A stretch of 64,000 nt of DNA from an uncultured Clostridia bacterium (GTDB taxonomy: Bacteria > Bacillota > Clostridia > Christensenellales > UBA1242): assembly GCA_934757855.1 (NCBI GenBank), contig CAKVLR010000003.1, positions 62,001-126,000 on the forward strand, written 5' to 3'. Below are positions 28,158 to 35,129 of this stretch, piece after piece (within the stretch, counting starts at the first letter, position 1; every line of letters begins with the position of its first letter). The notes beneath the pieces were generated by a model that saw only the letters and a program-made list of their open reading frames with translations, was not told the origin of the DNA and did not search any database. Position numbers and translations under genes: made by a program.

Positions 28158-29477
28158 TTAAAACGGAAATTTCTTCTTTTTGCCCTTACCTGCGCCATAT
28201 TGTCGCATAAGGTCTTTGCTTTGGCTAAATTGTTTGAGCAAAGTGTTTACCTCTTGAATAGTCGTACCACTGCCCATCGCAATTCGCTTTTTTTGTCCCG
28301 CCTTGATAATATCTGGGTCAAAGCGTTCGGCTGGTGTCATTGATTGAATGATTGCTTTGTTTTTGGCAATTTCGCTTTCATCAACTTTGACATTGCCCAT
28401 TTTACCACGCAACCCTGGAATCATATCCATAAGCGCGTTGATGTCGCCCATTTTTTTGAGGCTCTCGATTTGTTGCAAATAATCTTGTAGAGTGAAGCTA
28501 TTTTCTCTAAAAGACTTTTGCAAGCGTTGCATCTCTTGTTCATCGACAGCAGTTTGTGCCTTTTCAATAAGCGTAAGCACATCGCCCATACCCAAAATTC
28601 TGCTAGCCATACGGTCTGGGTAAAACGGCTCTAAATCGCCCATTTTTTCGCCCACACCACAAAATTTGATAGGCTTGCCAGTGACTGCTTTTACAGATAA
28701 CGCCACACCACCACGAGTATCGCCATCAAGTTTTGTCACAATGATACCCGTAATGTCAAGTTTTTCATCAAACTCTTTTGCAACGGTGACACTATCCTGC
28801 CCAGTCATTGCATCAATGGTAAACAAAATTTCATTTGGCTTGACTGTCGCTTTCATTCGTTCCAGTTCTTCCATCATTTGCTCATCAATGTGCAACCTAC
28901 CCGCAGTATCTAGTATCACTACATCGAGATTTTGTTGCTTTGCGTGTTCAATGCCTTGAACGGCTGTCTTAACAGGGTCTTGTGTACCGCGCTCAAAAAC
29001 CTCGACATTTACGCTTTTACCTACGATTTTAAGTTGGTCGATAGCGGCATTTCTGTAAATATCGCACGCAACAAGTAGCACTTTTTTACCTTGGCTCTTT
29101 AAAAGCGAAGCAAGTTTACCACAAAGTGTAGTCTTACCAGCACCCTGCAAACCACACATCATAATGACCGTTGGTGGAGTGCCAGAAAAATCAAGTTTTG
29201 CCTGCGTGCTCCCCATTAATTCAATGAGTTCATCACGCACGATTTTGATTACTTGTTGCCCAGGGGTAAGGCTCTTCATAACCTCTTCACCTTTGGCTTT
29301 TTCGCTTACATCAGCGATAAATTTTTTGGCAACCGCAAAGTTTACATCGGCCTCTAAAAGTGCTACACGAATTTCGCGCATTGCTTGATTTATTTCCAGT
29401 TCGGTCAACTTCCCGCGTTGAGTCATTTTGCTAAAAATGTGATTTAATCTTTGTGATAAGCCTTCAAAAATTGCCAT
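28158..29477 (-). CDS. ffh: Signal recognition particle protein Ffh
   Basis: A 439-residue SRP54 GTPase that delivers ribosome-nascent chains to FtsY. N domain, G1 GLQGAGKTTLCGKLA, G3 LDTAGRLHID, G4 TKLDGDTRGG, then the Met-rich M domain with SMTPAERFDPDIIKAGQKKRIAMGSGTT that binds 4.5S RNA and signal peptides. It starts 2 bases after ylxM. FtsY is encoded at 50105-51001. Confidence 0.97.
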   Translation of the reverse strand: MAIFEGLSQRLNHIFSKMTQRGKLTELEINQAMREIRVALLEADVNFAVAKKFIADVSEKAKGEEVMKSLTPGQQVIKIVRDELIELMGSTQAKLDFSGTPPTVIMMCGLQGAGKTTLCGKLASLLKSQGKKVLLVACDIYRNAAIDQLKIVGKSVNVEVFERGTQDPVKTAVQGIEHAKQQNLDVVILDTAGRLHIDEQMMEELERMKATVKPNEILFTIDAMTGQDSVTVAKEFDEKLDITGIIVTKLDGDTRGGVALSVKAVTGKPIKFCGVGEKMGDLEPFYPDRMASRILGMGDVLTLIEKAQTAVDEQEMQRLQKSFRENSFTLQDYLQQIESLKKMGDINALMDMIPGLRGKMGNVKVDESEIAKNKAIIQSMTPAERFDPDIIKAGQKKRIAMGSGTTIQEVNTLLKQFSQSKDLMRQYGAGKGKKKKFPF

Positions 29478-29479
29478 AA

Positions 29480-29821
29480 TTAATCCTCCAAAGTCTTAAA
29501 AAGTTGAGTAAACTCACGCTCAATTTTGTCTTGTGTGTCCTCATCACTCGCAATTTTACGCGCCACAACCCCGATTTTGTCTAAAATTTGCTCGTATTTT
29601 TCATATAAATGCAAACTTTGCTCCAAATCTTCGAGGCGCTTGAGAGTCCTACGCAAGCAATCGCCAACAGCCTGCCTAGTAGTGCTGGTCTGCTCTGCAA
29701 TTTCAGCAAGGCTAGCATTGTAATTTAGATACATACTAGCAATCTGCCTTTGATTGTCTGTAAGGACTCCGCCGTAAAAATCAAGTAAAACACCCGCTCT
29801 TACAAGTTGACTAACCTTCAA
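29480..29821 (-). CDS. YlxM/p13-family DNA-binding protein
   Basis: A 113-residue helix-turn-helix protein of the YlxM family, nearly always upstream of ffh in Firmicutes. The HTH region YLNYNASLAEIAEQTSTTRQ resembles sigma region 4. It starts with TTG five bases after GAGGTG. The family is implicated in SRP expression or function, but the mechanism is unsettled. Confidence 0.88.
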   Translation of the reverse strand: MKVSQLVRAGVLLDFYGGVLTDNQRQIASMYLNYNASLAEIAEQTSTTRQAVGDCLRRTLKRLEDLEQSLHLYEKYEQILDKIGVVARKIASDEDTQDKIEREFTQLFKTLED

Positions 29822-29840
29822 TTTACACCTCGCAATCGCT

Positions 29841-29860
29841 GTAAAGTATTTCTACTTTAC
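29841..29860 (-). promoter_or_regulatory. Leader hairpin before ylxM-ffh
   Basis: Perfect eight-base-pair stem GTAAAGTA/TACTTTAC with a GAAA tetraloop, between the promoter and the ylxM ribosome site. Possible transcript-stability element. Confidence 0.45.
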
Positions 29861-29864
29861 AAGT

Positions 29865-29893
29865 ATTATAAACAAAACCACTCAAAAAGTCAA
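29865..29893 (-). promoter_or_regulatory. Strong sigma-A promoter of ylxM-ffh-rpsP operon
   Basis: TTGACT, 17 bases, TATAAT on the minus strand. It overlaps an AACCACT/AGTGGTT hairpin with a short T-run (about 29874-29899), which may terminate the upstream surface-island transcripts or reads from the plus side. Confidence 0.85.
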
Positions 29894-29967
29894 GTGGTTT
29901 GTTCAAATTTTATGAAAATTATGATTTTTATGAGTTAGACTATTACAAAAAGTATATTGCCTATCTA

Positions 29968-29998
29968 CTTGTCTTTGCGAGCGTAGCGTGGCAATCTC
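29968..29998 (+). repeat. Palindromic repeat copy 1 (TTGCGAG...GCAATCTC type)
   Basis: The core TTGCGAGCGTAGCGTGGCAA is an imperfect palindrome framed by the conserved TGTCT and TCTC flanks of this family. It lies directly after the stop codon of the first lectin-like surface gene. Confidence 0.7.
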
Positions 29999-30001
29999 TT
30001 T

Positions 30002-32374
30002 TTATTCCCAAAAGTCGGTGGAGTTGTCTGTTTCACTATTTATGTTGCCTTGAACAGACGAGGCAAGCACAAATACCGCGGTCACCACTTTGCCGTTGGC
30101 TTGTTCTTTTGAAAGACGCATTGAGGCATTAGTGTTGATAAATTTCGATAAGTCATCAGCGTATGCCCAGCCTTGGAAAAGATAATCTTTGTACGCGACC
30201 GCTACATAAGTAACTGTGTCGCTATCAGTACCGTTTGCAATGTCGTTGCCCACTATTCTAGCCTCGCCACCCTCAGTGGCGGTCACTACCGCACCATTCA
30301 CGCCACCGCCCGAGGCGTTAGGCAGATTAGGACTTGTGTTGACATAGTTTAGTTTTATATCAATGTCGTCCTCTAAAAAGACAATCTCAAATGTAATTTT
30401 GCGATTATCTTCATTGACCGTGTAGCGTATGAAGTTGCTGGCTCCCGAATAATCTAAAATACCACTCCGCGATTTTAAAATTTGTGCATCATTATTGCCT
30501 ACTTGAACACTGTAAATGTAAAGGTTTGCAGTTACGGGAGTCACGCCATAGGTGACAGTATTATTTATATCTCTAAATGAAGTAATATTTAGAGTTGTGT
30601 TTGCGCTGGTTATGTTGGCTGTGAAATTTTTTATAAATACTGCTGTATAAGTAATATTGCTATTAACTGTAATTGTTAAAGTTGAAGTGGTGATTTGTCC
30701 TCCCCCAGTGTCCCAGTAAGCGAACATACAACTCTCATTTGGTATTGCTGATATAGTAACGCTCGCCCCTTTCTCATAAGTGCCAGCCCCCAACACCGTG
30801 CCGTAACTATCGTTATTTGTGTTTAATGTAACTGTATATCCGGCTTTAAAATAGGCTACGCAAGTCGTATTTTGTGTAACTGTAAAAGAATGAGGATTAT
30901 AATTTACCCTCGTTCCGCCTACTATCCAGTAGTCGAAAATATAGCCAGATTTTGGAGTGGCTGTGATTGTGGCTAAATCACCATTTCTGTAATATGTCCC
31001 CGTGTATGCACCACTCGAAGTTACAGTCCCTTGACTACTATTGCTCGAGGAAACAGAAACTTGGAGCGCCGCGTAAGACACGGCAGATTTAAGATTTAAG
31101 TGGAGCGCAGGACGCACGGCGCGGGAAAAATCCACATGATCGCTACTGAGACTAGACCCAGAGGGGTCCACATTATACGCATTGACAGCATAATTGATAT
31201 AGGAAGAGCGCGACCACGAGTAAGTAGAACCACTTATTGCGCGTTCATTTACACTTAAATTCCATATGCCTGGGTGGGCATCTTCGTAGCCCAGTTCAGA
31301 TAGACTAGGTAACCAGACAAAATCATTCCCCCAATCATCATACCGATCTTTCCCAACATAGTTATCACCTGAACTAGTACCGCCTACACCGATTGCTTCA
31401 TTGTTTAATACATAACTAAATCCCGTGTAACTTTTTCCTTGTGAAGTAGTTTGATAACCTATGTATTTTGGTTGCACCAAATGCGAGGTTAAACCATATG
31501 TACTCATTGTAAATTTTGCATATTTATTACTTGAACTTTGTGAAACATTAGAAGATAGTGCTGTATTGCTAGTTGCATATTTTCCACCACTATTTAAAGT
31601 AACCACACGAATATAACTTGCACCGTACATATTTGCAGGGTATGAACCTACACTATAACTCGTATGTTTCCCCCATACACTTGTATCGGTTGTATCGTTT
31701 AACAGAAGTGTCGCTACTTTTTCCCCCGTACTCTTGTGAGTGGTTAAATACACTACTTGCCACTCCAAACCTCCCAAAGTGACTACAATAGATTGACTGC
31801 TCGTTTTGTTATTATAGGTATAACCACGAATTGTGCCAGCATTTACATTGCCAGCATTTACGCCATCTATTGTACCTGATGAAGATAAATATTTTAATAA
31901 TGTGTTTAAATTTGTGTTGTTAAACATTTTTGCATTACTATTCCACAACTCACCAACTTTGACATAGGTTGTAGTGCTAGACTTATACGCATTTGTATTT
32001 TTGCTGATAAGTATAACTGGCAACATTGATAACGCTAATATAAGAATGAGAATTAAAGAGGTCACTAGATGCAAGCGCTTTGATTTTGAGGTTTTATTCT
32101 CCTCTTTTTCTGCAAAAAGTTGCAGATTAAAGAGATTACCGCGGTCACTGCGTTCCCTCGTAATGCCTTGGAGTACCGCTAGGTACGGAAAGTCTGGCAG
32201 TACAGTTTGTCCAGTAGAACGATGAGAAATTAGCCAGCCACCGTTTGCAAAACTTTTTGAGATTGCCGCGGTCGCTACACTCCCTCGCAAAGACAAAAAG
32301 TTTTGCCATACAGCATTTTTAGGGCTATTTAAGCGCCCCCCCCCCTGCGGGTTTTGTTCTCTGTTTTGGTACAT
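30002..32374 (-). CDS. Lectin-like surface protein P1, poly-G tract in frame (phase ON)
   Basis: A 790-residue secreted or surface protein. The ATG at 32374 has AAAGGAGTGAATT before it. Residues 11-13 are encoded by a pure run of ten G (32336-32345). Residues about 25-80 come from an inserted palindromic repeat that keeps the frame. A FNLQLFAEKEE segment follows, then a hydrophobic signal/anchor at about 103-125. The DUF6273-like module contains LGGLEWQVVY, FVWLPSLSELG, YSWSRSSY and RAVRPALHLNL, a lectin/formylglycine-enzyme-like fold. Two divergent InlB-type repeats (for example TATPKSGYIFDYW) and a C-terminal beta region follow. No LPXTG motif. It is paralogous along its length to the protein at 35130-37293. 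The ligand is unknown; a variable surface adhesin is inferred. Confidence 0.82.
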   Translation of the reverse strand: MYQNREQNPQGGGRLNSPKNAVWQNFLSLRGSVATAAISKSFANGGWLISHRSTGQTVLPDFPYLAVLQGITRERSDRGNLFNLQLFAEKEENKTSKSKRLHLVTSLILILILALSMLPVILISKNTNAYKSSTTTYVKVGELWNSNAKMFNNTNLNTLLKYLSSSGTIDGVNAGNVNAGTIRGYTYNNKTSSQSIVVTLGGLEWQVVYLTTHKSTGEKVATLLLNDTTDTSVWGKHTSYSVGSYPANMYGASYIRVVTLNSGGKYATSNTALSSNVSQSSSNKYAKFTMSTYGLTSHLVQPKYIGYQTTSQGKSYTGFSYVLNNEAIGVGGTSSGDNYVGKDRYDDWGNDFVWLPSLSELGYEDAHPGIWNLSVNERAISGSTYSWSRSSYINYAVNAYNVDPSGSSLSSDHVDFSRAVRPALHLNLKSAVSYAALQVSVSSSNSSQGTVTSSGAYTGTYYRNGDLATITATPKSGYIFDYWIVGGTRVNYNPHSFTVTQNTTCVAYFKAGYTVTLNTNNDSYGTVLGAGTYEKGASVTISAIPNESCMFAYWDTGGGQITTSTLTITVNSNITYTAVFIKNFTANITSANTTLNITSFRDINNTVTYGVTPVTANLYIYSVQVGNNDAQILKSRSGILDYSGASNFIRYTVNEDNRKITFEIVFLEDDIDIKLNYVNTSPNLPNASGGGVNGAVVTATEGGEARIVGNDIANGTDSDTVTYVAVAYKDYLFQGWAYADDLSKFINTNASMRLSKEQANGKVVTAVFVLASSVQGNINSETDNSTDFWE
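32130..32304. repeat. Composite palindromic repeat copy 2, inserted inside P1 coding sequence
   Basis: Two palindromic ends (AGATTACCGCGG...CTCGTAATG and GAGATTGCCGCGG...CTCGCAAAG) flank a central unit. The central unit starts CCTTGGAGTACC, has a GTACC/GGTAC hairpin and the conserved GAAAGTCTGGCAG, and ends GCCAGCC. An outer CAAAACTTTTT/AAAAAGTTTTG inverted pair surrounds the second palindrome. The paralog P2 lacks this block: there, about 25 unrelated bases separate the same flanks. Confidence 0.8.
32336..32345 (-). repeat. Poly-G tract of P1 (10 G on coding strand)
   Basis: Ten consecutive C on the plus strand, ten codons after the P1 ATG. With 10 G the ATG at 32374 is in frame with the body. 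The same site in P2 has 11. Confidence 0.9.
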
Positions 32375-32420
32375 AATTCACTCCTTTTTTTGTTACCATT
32401 TTGCATTTTTTACTCCTTTA

Positions 32421-32449
32421 ATTATATCTTATTTTGTCTATTTTTCCAA
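32421..32449 (-). promoter_or_regulatory. Promoter of P1
   Basis: TTGGAA, 17 bases, TATAAT, followed by TTAAAGGAG. The same promoter stands before P2. Upstream to 32599 is AT-rich and homologous to the P2 upstream region. Confidence 0.75.
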
Positions 32450-32632
32450 ATAAAATAAGCCCATTTTCTAAAATTTTTGAAAAAATTTGCAATTTTTCAC
32501 TGTTTTTCGCCCAATTTAGACATTTTTCGCATTGCACTTCCTATTTTAACACATTATATTAGAAAAAAATTCGAAATTCACAAGTGTTAACAAAAATGTA
32601 TGAAAATTTGTGTAAAGTTATATACTAACCGT

Positions 32633-33172
32633 ATGGATAAAATTATTAGAAATTTAATTATATTTGTGTCAGTAGTGGTATTTTGTTGCGCTTGTGTGAT
32701 TGTAGCATTTTTGTACATATACCCCTTGAAATACCGTGAAGACATTACGCACGGCTCAATAACTTTTGGTATAGCGCCTGAAATCATTGCTTCGATTATA
32801 AATGCAGAAAGTAAGTTCAACCCAAACGCGGTATCTAGTGTAGGCGCAATAGGCTTAATGCAAGTGATGCCCACCACTGCACAAGAAATGGCAAATAAAT
32901 TGAATATTAAATATCGCGATGAGTTGCTTTTTGACCCACACTATAATATATATATAGGAACGGCATATTTCAAAACATTGCTAGACCGTTTTGGTAATCT
33001 AGATACAGCAATTTGCGCGTATAATGCGGGACCCAACCGCGTGAGAATATGGCTTCAAGATACAAAATATAGCACAAACGGCGTGCAACTATCATCTACA
33101 CCCTACCCCGCAACAAACTTTTACTTAGACAAAATAAAGAAAAACATTTCGATTTACTCCAAACTATTTTAA
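32633..33172 (+). CDS. Membrane-anchored lytic transglycosylase (SLT domain)
   Basis: A 179-residue protein with one N-terminal membrane segment (about residues 5-29) and an extracellular Slt70-type domain. The catalytic Glu is in INAESKFNPNAVS, followed by GAIGLMQVMPTTA, and later AYNAGPNRV. Such enzymes cleave peptidoglycan glycan strands for wall turnover. Neither this ATG nor one at 32600 (11 codons longer) has a clear ribosome site, so the start is uncertain. It is followed directly by the DegV-family gene, which has its own promoter. Confidence 0.85.
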   Translation: MDKIIRNLIIFVSVVVFCCACVIVAFLYIYPLKYREDITHGSITFGIAPEIIASIINAESKFNPNAVSSVGAIGLMQVMPTTAQEMANKLNIKYRDELLFDPHYNIYIGTAYFKTLLDRFGNLDTAICAYNAGPNRVRIWLQDTKYSTNGVQLSSTPYPATNFYLDKIKKNISIYSKLF

Positions 33173-33180
33173 ATTTTTAA

Positions 33181-33210
33181 TTGACTTATCAATTTTTAGT
33201 GTGTTATCAT
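33181..33210 (+). promoter_or_regulatory. Promoter of the DegV-family gene
   Basis: TTGACT, 18 bases, TATCAT, just before the GGAGG site of the gene. Confidence 0.55.
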
Positions 33211-33228
33211 ATATATATGGAGGCTAAA

Positions 33229-34098
33229 ATGATTAAATTCTTTATTGACGCTTACGCCGATATGTTCGGTGAAGAACTAGAAAAATGCGGACTTTACCTT
33301 GCGCCTAGCAAAATCAAAAAGTGCCGTAGTTATATTGATTTTCAAGGGTATAAAAAGGAAACGCAAAGCGAGATTGCAGACAATATCTCAAAAGGCAAGT
33401 ACAGTATCGTTCCCCTAACTTACGAAGAATGGTTTGAGTTTTTTAAGACAGAAATTGAGAACGGCAACGATATAGTTTTCTTTTCGGTGTCACTCAAACT
33501 TATGGCAGACAAAGGCAAGGCTTTAAAAAAGGTTTTTGCGGACTTAAACAAAAAATATCCAAAAAGCACTGCTATTCTTGTAGATACGCAAACAATTTCG
33601 CGCGGAACTAGTGAAATTGCGAACCTAACCTACATTGTTTACAAAAAGGAAAATAACCTCGATGATGCGCTAGACTATGCGGAGTCGCTTATTGGGCGAT
33701 TTGTGAGCGTAATTGCGCTAGAGGGCACAGAGGGGCTAAAAAAGAGCGAGCGCTTTGCTAAATTGCTAGAAACATTTGTAGGCGCTTCGCTTAACTTAAA
33801 GCCTATCATAAGCCTTGATACTGAGGGTAAATTTAAGATTTTGGACAAAACCAAAACATTTAAATCTGCCGTATCGCGCCTATACAGCAATGTAAAAGAA
33901 AACGGGCAAAATATCGCCGATTACACTTTTAGTATAGTTTATTTCAATGCGCAAGCAGAGGCAGATAGTTTGTACAAAAAATTCCGTGAAGTTGTAAACG
34001 AAACCGAAATTAGACTTGTACCTATGTCACTAAACAACGCAATCTTGCTGGGCGAAAAATGCGTTGCCCTCACCTTCCATAGTAAATATAACAAATAG
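33229..34098 (+). CDS. DegV-family protein, possible fatty-acid-binding FakB
   Basis: A 289-residue DegV-fold protein. Recognisable parts are FIDAYADMFGEEL at the start, a VSLKLMADKGKAL helix, an ILVDTQTISRGTSEIANL strand-helix, and the C-terminal half around ALEGTEGLKKSERFAKLLETF then LKPIISLDTEGK. DegV/FakB proteins bind a fatty acid and present it to FakA (9952-11592), which phosphorylates it. The N-terminal acyl-phosphate loop differs from typical family members, so the ligand may differ. The ATG at 33229 follows GGAGG; an earlier in-frame TTG at 33181 is inside the promoter. Confidence 0.75.
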   Translation: MIKFFIDAYADMFGEELEKCGLYLAPSKIKKCRSYIDFQGYKKETQSEIADNISKGKYSIVPLTYEEWFEFFKTEIENGNDIVFFSVSLKLMADKGKALKKVFADLNKKYPKSTAILVDTQTISRGTSEIANLTYIVYKKENNLDDALDYAESLIGRFVSVIALEGTEGLKKSERFAKLLETFVGASLNLKPIISLDTEGKFKILDKTKTFKSAVSRLYSNVKENGQNIADYTFSIVYFNAQAEADSLYKKFREVVNETEIRLVPMSLNNAILLGEKCVALTFHSKYNK

Positions 34099-34104
34099 AA
34101 TAAA

Positions 34105-34157
34105 AACAGCAATATGACTGTGTACCACCCACATAAAACTTGCTGTTTTTTATTTTT
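34105..34157 (+). terminator. Terminator of the DegV-family gene
   Basis: AACAGCAA/TTGCTGTT stem with a long loop (about 27 bases) followed by a T-run. Confidence 0.7.
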
Positions 34158-34186
34158 GCTCATATTAAAAATAAAACAAAATTACC

Positions 34187-34280
34187 CACCAGCCTTATTT
34201 GATATTTAAAGCACAATTTAAAGCACAAGATTTTATATTTAAAATACAAAACAAAAACAAGACCATTCTATTTGGTCTTG
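34187..34280. repeat. Left arm of inverted repeat bracketing the tRNA cluster
   Basis: Its reverse complement matches 35052-35116 over the GACCA...TGGTC hairpin, the following T-rich run, TTTTGTATTTTAAATA, and the distal AATAAGGCTGGTG, with one internal length difference. Confidence 0.65.
34251..34279 (-). terminator. Terminator of tRNA-Val/tRNA-Gly
   Basis: AAGACCA/TGGTCTT stem with a GTTTTTGTTTT tail on the minus strand. Confidence 0.85.
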
Positions 34281-34288
34281 TGTAAAGT

Positions 34289-34364
34289 TGGAGCGGGAGA
34301 CGGGACTCGAACCCGCGACATTTACCTTGGCAAGGTAACGCTCTACCAACTGAGCTACTCCCGC
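34289..34364 (-). tRNA. tRNA-Gly (GCC)
   Basis: Full cloverleaf on the minus strand: acceptor GCGGGAG/CTCCCGC, anticodon loop with GCC, T loop GTTCGAGTC, and encoded CCA. Confidence 0.96.
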
Positions 34365-34369
34365 AAAAA

Positions 34370-34445
34370 TGGTGGGAGCTACAGGGCTCGAACCTGTGAC
34401 CCTCTGCTTGTAAGGCAGATGCTCTACCAGCTGAGCTAAGCTCCC
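34370..34445 (-). tRNA. tRNA-Val (TAC)
   Basis: Acceptor GGGAGCT/AGCTCCC, anticodon stem TCTGC/GCAGA with TAC, T loop GTTCGAGC, encoded CCA. Five bases ahead of tRNA-Gly, so co-transcribed. Confidence 0.96.
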
Positions 34446-34479
34446 ACATTTTGCTTCACTTTTTCAAGCGAACACACAT

Positions 34480-34508
34480 ATAATATCAAAAAATTTTGAT
34501 TAATGCAA
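34480..34508 (-). promoter_or_regulatory. Promoter of the tRNA-Val/Gly pair
   Basis: TTGCAT, 17 bases, TATTAT on the minus strand. Confidence 0.7.
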
Positions 34509-34630
34509 GCGTTTTTTATAAAAAAATTAAAAAATTTTGAAAAATTTTCATTTTTTAGGACAAAAATGCAAAAAACACCTTTATTTTTTGCAAATCATAT
34601 AAATAAAAAGTAAATTTTATCGCAAAATAC

Positions 34631-34659
34631 TTGCAAACAAAATTTATTTATGATATTAT
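34631..34659 (+). promoter_or_regulatory. Promoter of the tRNA-Cys/Leu pair
   Basis: TTGCAA, 17 bases, TATTAT, 25 bases before tRNA-Cys. Confidence 0.7.
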
Positions 34660-34684
34660 TATTTTTGTACTGTTACAAAAGTAC

Positions 34685-34759
34685 GGCGCCATAGCCAAGT
34701 GGTAAGGCCAAGGTCTGCAAAACCTTTATGCACCAGTTCAAATCTGGTTGGCGCCTCCA
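34685..34759 (+). tRNA. tRNA-Cys (GCA)
   Basis: Acceptor GGCGCCA/TGGCGCC, anticodon GCA in the CTGCAAA loop, T loop GTTCAAATC, encoded CCA. Confidence 0.95.
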
Positions 34760-34763
34760 TTAT

Positions 34764-34850
34764 GCCGAAGTGGCGGAATTGGCAGACGCAAGGGACTTAA
34801 AATCCCTCGAGAGCAATCTCGTACCGGTTCGAGTCCGGTCTTCGGCACCA
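34764..34850 (+). tRNA. tRNA-Leu (TAA)
   Basis: Acceptor GCCGAAG/CTTCGGC, anticodon TAA, long variable arm CGAGAGCAATCTCG, T loop GGTTCGAGTCC, encoded CCA. Its 3' end is duplicated at 35023. Confidence 0.96.
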
Positions 34851-34886
34851 ACACTAAGCAAGACCAAATAGAATGGTCTTGTTTTT
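34830..34886 (+). repeat. 57-base direct repeat, copy A (tRNA-Leu 3' end plus terminator)
   Basis: From the T loop of tRNA-Leu through CCA and the terminator, identical to 35023-35079. Confidence 0.9.
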
Positions 34887-34887
34887 G
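34859..34887 (+). terminator. tRNA-Cys/Leu terminator
   Basis: AAGACCA/TGGTCTT stem then GTTTTTG. The same hairpin recurs at 35052-35080 and, inverted, at 34251-34279. Confidence 0.85.
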
Positions 34888-35022
34888 TTTTATGTAGGTT
34901 GTTGGACTCGAACAGGTGCGCCCGAAAAAGTTGCCTGTGGCAAGTTTTTAGCACCTCGGCGTGATAGTGAAGCGCTATTAATTAAGTAGTAGCAGAAAAG
35001 TAGTATTGTTAGCGGAACGGAG

Positions 35023-35079
35023 CGAGTCCGGTCTTCGGCACCAACACTAAGCAAGACCAAATAGAATGGTCTTGTTTTT
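35023..35079 (+). repeat. 57-base direct repeat, copy B
   Basis: Exact second copy of 34830-34886, but with no tRNA body before it. The 136 bases between the copies contain a TTGCC/GGCAA hairpin and fragments resembling tRNA-flanking sequence, but no gene. Confidence 0.9.
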
Positions 35080-35116
35080 TGTTTTGTATTTTAAATAAAA
35101 AATAAGGCTGGTGATT
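35052..35116. repeat. Right arm of inverted repeat bracketing the tRNA cluster
   Basis: Inverted match to 34187-34280, ending AAATAAGGCTGGTG just before the stop of the P2 gene. Confidence 0.65.
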
Positions 35117-35129
35117 TTGCCTTACTTTT

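Noticed and set aside
29899..30132. 77-codon plus-strand open frame near the P1 stop
   Set aside because: It spans the ffh-side terminator, a palindromic repeat and antisense of P1; no ribosome site.
34195..34449. Open frame across the two minus-strand tRNAs
   Set aside because: It is antisense or read-through of tRNA-Val and tRNA-Gly, not a protein gene.
34760..34954. Open frame on the minus strand over tRNA-Leu
   Set aside because: This is the well-known false protein produced by tRNA complement; it overlaps a confident tRNA.
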